From positions 1 through 6,975 of the forward strand of contig DAOVBT010000103.1 of the NCBI GenBank assembly GCA_030670375.1: a stretch of DNA of 6,975 nt, in the 5' to 3' direction. Position numbers and translations under genes: made by a program. The first letter of the stretch is position 1; each line of letters starts with the position of its first letter. The notes below the pieces were generated by a model. It was not told where the DNA came from. It made no database searches and saw nothing but the letters and a program-made list of their open reading frames with translations. Positions 5,429 to 6,975 of this stretch are shown piece after piece. Source of the DNA: Candidatus Aminicenantota bacterium (GTDB lineage: Bacteria; Acidobacteriota; Aminicenantia; Aminicenantales; Aminicenantaceae).

Positions 5429-6277
5429 TTATAAGGCGATGTATTTTCCTTCGAGAACGATTTCGGCTGGTCCGGATTGATAGACTTTCTGCTTTTTCCA
5501 CTCCACTTCCAGCACGCCCATACTGGTCCGCACCTTGACCTTTTGATCGGTCAAGTCTTTTAGAATGGCAGCCACGGCAGCCGCACAACTCCCGCTTCCA
5601 GAGGAAAGAGTCTCACCCACTCCGCGTTCCCAGAACAGGACTTCGATTTCTTTCCTGTTTAAAACTCTGATGAACTCGACGTTGGTTTTTTTAAGAAAAA
5701 AGGGATGAAGTTCGATCTCCCTGCCGATCTGGTGCCATTCAATCCGTGCCGGGAACCGGTCAAAAAAGATCGCACAATGGGGATTTCCAAGAGACATGAC
5801 TGTGATCGGATAGACCTTCCTGTTAATGGATAAGGGATAATCGATGATTTTCTCATGAACCGAACCGTCGTAGAAAGGAATGTCTTGGGAACTAAGCAAC
5901 GGTATCCCCATTTCTATCTGGAGATTATAGTGATTTTCATTCTGCTTGATTAGCTTGCTTTTCCGCTTTCCAGCGGTGGTAAGAAAATCCAATCTTTTAG
6001 AATCGATCTTTTTGTAGTGATAGAGATAGGCCGCCGCACATCTCAGACCGTTTCCCGATATTTCAGCTTCGGTTCCGTCCGCGTTGAACACGCGGAAATT
6101 AACTATCCCCTTGCTCTTATCCTTTATCCGGATGATCAAGAGCCCGTCTGCCCCGACTCCCGTGTGGCGCTCACAGATCTGCCGGGCCAGCGCCGGTTTA
6201 TCTTCGATATCTCGGATCTTCCCCTCTTCGACGATCAGGAAGTCGTTTCCGAGGGAGTGAATTTTGGTAAATTTCAT
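5429..6277 (-). CDS. dapF: DapF-family protein (diaminopimelate epimerase homologue) with Ser/Ser in place of the catalytic Cys pair
   Basis: The 282-residue protein has the full DapF fold and the usual length. DapF converts LL- to meso-diaminopimelate for lysine and peptidoglycan. Family landmarks are present: HSLGNDF (7-13), TGVGADGLL (39-47), NADGTEAE (65-72), GNPHC (164-168), TNVEF (198-202) and WERGVGET (216-223). The two catalytic cysteines of the family, in (M)CGNG and ACG(S/T)G, are serines here: Ser74 (EISGNGLRC, codon TCG) and Ser226 (LSSGSGSC, codon TCT). Cys80 and Cys231 lie nearby but not at the catalytic positions. So either this is a Ser/Ser branch with altered chemistry or substrate, or it is inactive as an epimerase; the otherwise intact binding residues argue against simple decay. 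The ATG overlaps the stop of the upstream protease gene (ATGA, 6277-6274), implying coupled translation. The stop TAA (5431-5429) lies in the edge of the palindromic element. Confidence 0.88.
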   Translation of the reverse strand: MKFTKIHSLGNDFLIVEEGKIRDIEDKPALARQICERHTGVGADGLLIIRIKDKSKGIVNFRVFNADGTEAEISGNGLRCAAAYLYHYKKIDSKRLDFLTTAGKRKSKLIKQNENHYNLQIEMGIPLLSSQDIPFYDGSVHEKIIDYPLSINRKVYPITVMSLGNPHCAIFFDRFPARIEWHQIGREIELHPFFLKKTNVEFIRVLNRKEIEVLFWERGVGETLSSGSGSCAAAVAAILKDLTDQKVKVRTSMGVLEVEWKKQKVYQSGPAEIVLEGKYIAL

Positions 6278-6975
6278 TTAGGTATGCTCAGTGTTACTAT
6301 ACTGTCCTGGCTTCTTCCGTTGGTTTCCCTCCGCAAAAGCAGCATGATAGCATCACCAGGCTTGGTTTTTTTGAGAATGTTCTCGAGATCTTTTACGGTT
6401 TCCATTTTAATCTGGTTGACCTCGAGAATGATATCTCCCCTCTGGATGCCTTTCCTGTCCGCTTCGCTGTAACGTGTGACTTCTGTGATAATCAGGCCTT
6501 CTTCTGTCCGGTATCCCAATCGGCTTGCCAGGCGGGAAGTCAATTCCCTGACTTTGAAGCCGATGTTTTTATCCGAAGATGTCGTGGGTTGTTGTTCCTC
6601 CTCTGTTTCCCTCTCCACAATTTTTGCCTTGAGAATTTTTTCAACCCCGCCTTTTCGTACGACTTTAATCTCGACCGTTGTTCCAGGGACGATATCGGCT
6701 ATCTTGATAAGTAAATCATTGTGATCTTTTATTGGCTTCCTGTCAACTTCCACTACTACATCATAGGATTTCATTCCTGCTTTATCAGCCGGAGTTCCGG
6801 ATTCCACTTTTTGAACCATGGCTCCTTGTTTCACATCTATATCAAGGCTTTTTCTTACTCCTTCATCCACAGGGTAGATCCCTATGACTCCGAGATATCC
6901 GCGAACAACTCTTCCCTTTTCCCTGAGCTGCTTGACCACTTTTTTTGCCAGGTCAGAAGGAATGGCAAATCCGAT
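6274..6975 (-). CDS. degP: Do/HtrA-type serine protease, C-terminal part with two PDZ domains (5' end outside window)
   Basis: The frame is open to the window edge and supplies 233 residues. The first, IGFAIPSDLAKKVV, is the standard end of the trypsin-like protease domain in DegP/DegQ proteins, so the His-Asp-Ser catalytic part lies beyond base 6975. PDZ1 covers about 24-120, with peptide-binding loop YLGV (27-30) and SGTPADKAGM (59-68). A polar linker TEEEQQPTTSSDKN (124-136) leads to PDZ2, about 140-230, with IQRGDIILEVNQ (177-188). These enzymes act in the periplasm as protease/chaperones that recognise exposed C-termini of damaged envelope proteins. Two PDZ domains place it in the DegP/DegQ/DegD group rather than the one-PDZ DegS group; which member cannot be decided here, so the symbol is by family. 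The stop overlaps the start of the DapF-family gene by ATGA. Confidence 0.93.
   Translation of the reverse strand: MGFAIPSDLAKKVVKQLREKGRVVRGYLGVIGIYPVDEGVRKSLDIDVKQGAMVQKVESGTPADKAGMKSYDVVVEVDRKPIKDHNDLLIKIADIVPGTTVEIKVVRKGGVEKILKAKIVERETEEEQQPTTSSDKNIGFKVRELTSRLASRLGYRTEEGLIITEVTRYSEADRKGIQRGDIILEVNQIKMETVKDLENILKKTKPGDAIMLLLRRETNGRSQDSIVTLSIPK

Noticed and set aside
4386..5588. 400-codon minus-strand open frame across lon, the palindrome and dapF
   Set aside because: It is antisense to lon and runs through dapF in another frame; the translation is low in family-like motifs.

Overview
The window looks like a chromosomal segment of a Gram-negative, Desulfobacterota-like (deltaproteobacterial) organism. 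That placement is an inference. It rests on the zinc-ribbon/'DADPGIAEVEDA' protein remnant at the left end, the ggggacag-type palindromic repeat, and the style of the Lon, Hsp20 and NrdR proteins. No marker gene in the window settles taxonomy.

Layout. Bases 1-532 hold no intact gene. On the minus strand there is a decayed, internally deleted gene that keeps a zinc-ribbon start and what looks like the C-terminal end of a TPR/kinase-type signalling protein, with a promoter still visible upstream. A tRNA-Gln(CTG) gene with encoded CCA and its own sigma70-like promoter lies at 533-606 on the minus strand. Between it and the next gene is a divergent control region with two near-identical 18-bp dyads (672-689, 712-729) whose centres are 40 bp apart.

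Plus-strand block 1 (812-2298) is a flippase-like membrane protein translationally coupled (ATGA overlap) to nrdR, the ribonucleotide reductase repressor. A 97-bp MITE-like element follows (2331-2427), with imperfect terminal inverted repeats and a perfect 6-bp ATATAA duplication. Its right junction carries an extended -10 promoter (TGATATAAT) exactly in front of block 2.

Block 2 (2441-5324) is hsp20 followed 13 bp later by lon: a small holdase chaperone and an ATP-dependent protease, a coherent stress/protein-quality-control operon. Two genes on the minus strand converge on it: the 3' end of a Do/HtrA-type protease (degP-like, two PDZ domains, truncated by the window edge) and, overlapping it by ATGA, a dapF-family gene. 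The roughly 100-bp gap between lon and dapF is filled by a palindromic element with three tandem units and a large hairpin. The stop codons of both genes fall inside its ends.

Most notable points: the DapF homologue has serine at both positions where the family has its catalytic cysteines; the MITE insertion appears to build the hsp20-lon promoter; two genes (812 and 2441) have good promoters placed so close to an SD-less ATG that leaderless transcripts are likely; and the lon/dapF element supplies both stop codons.
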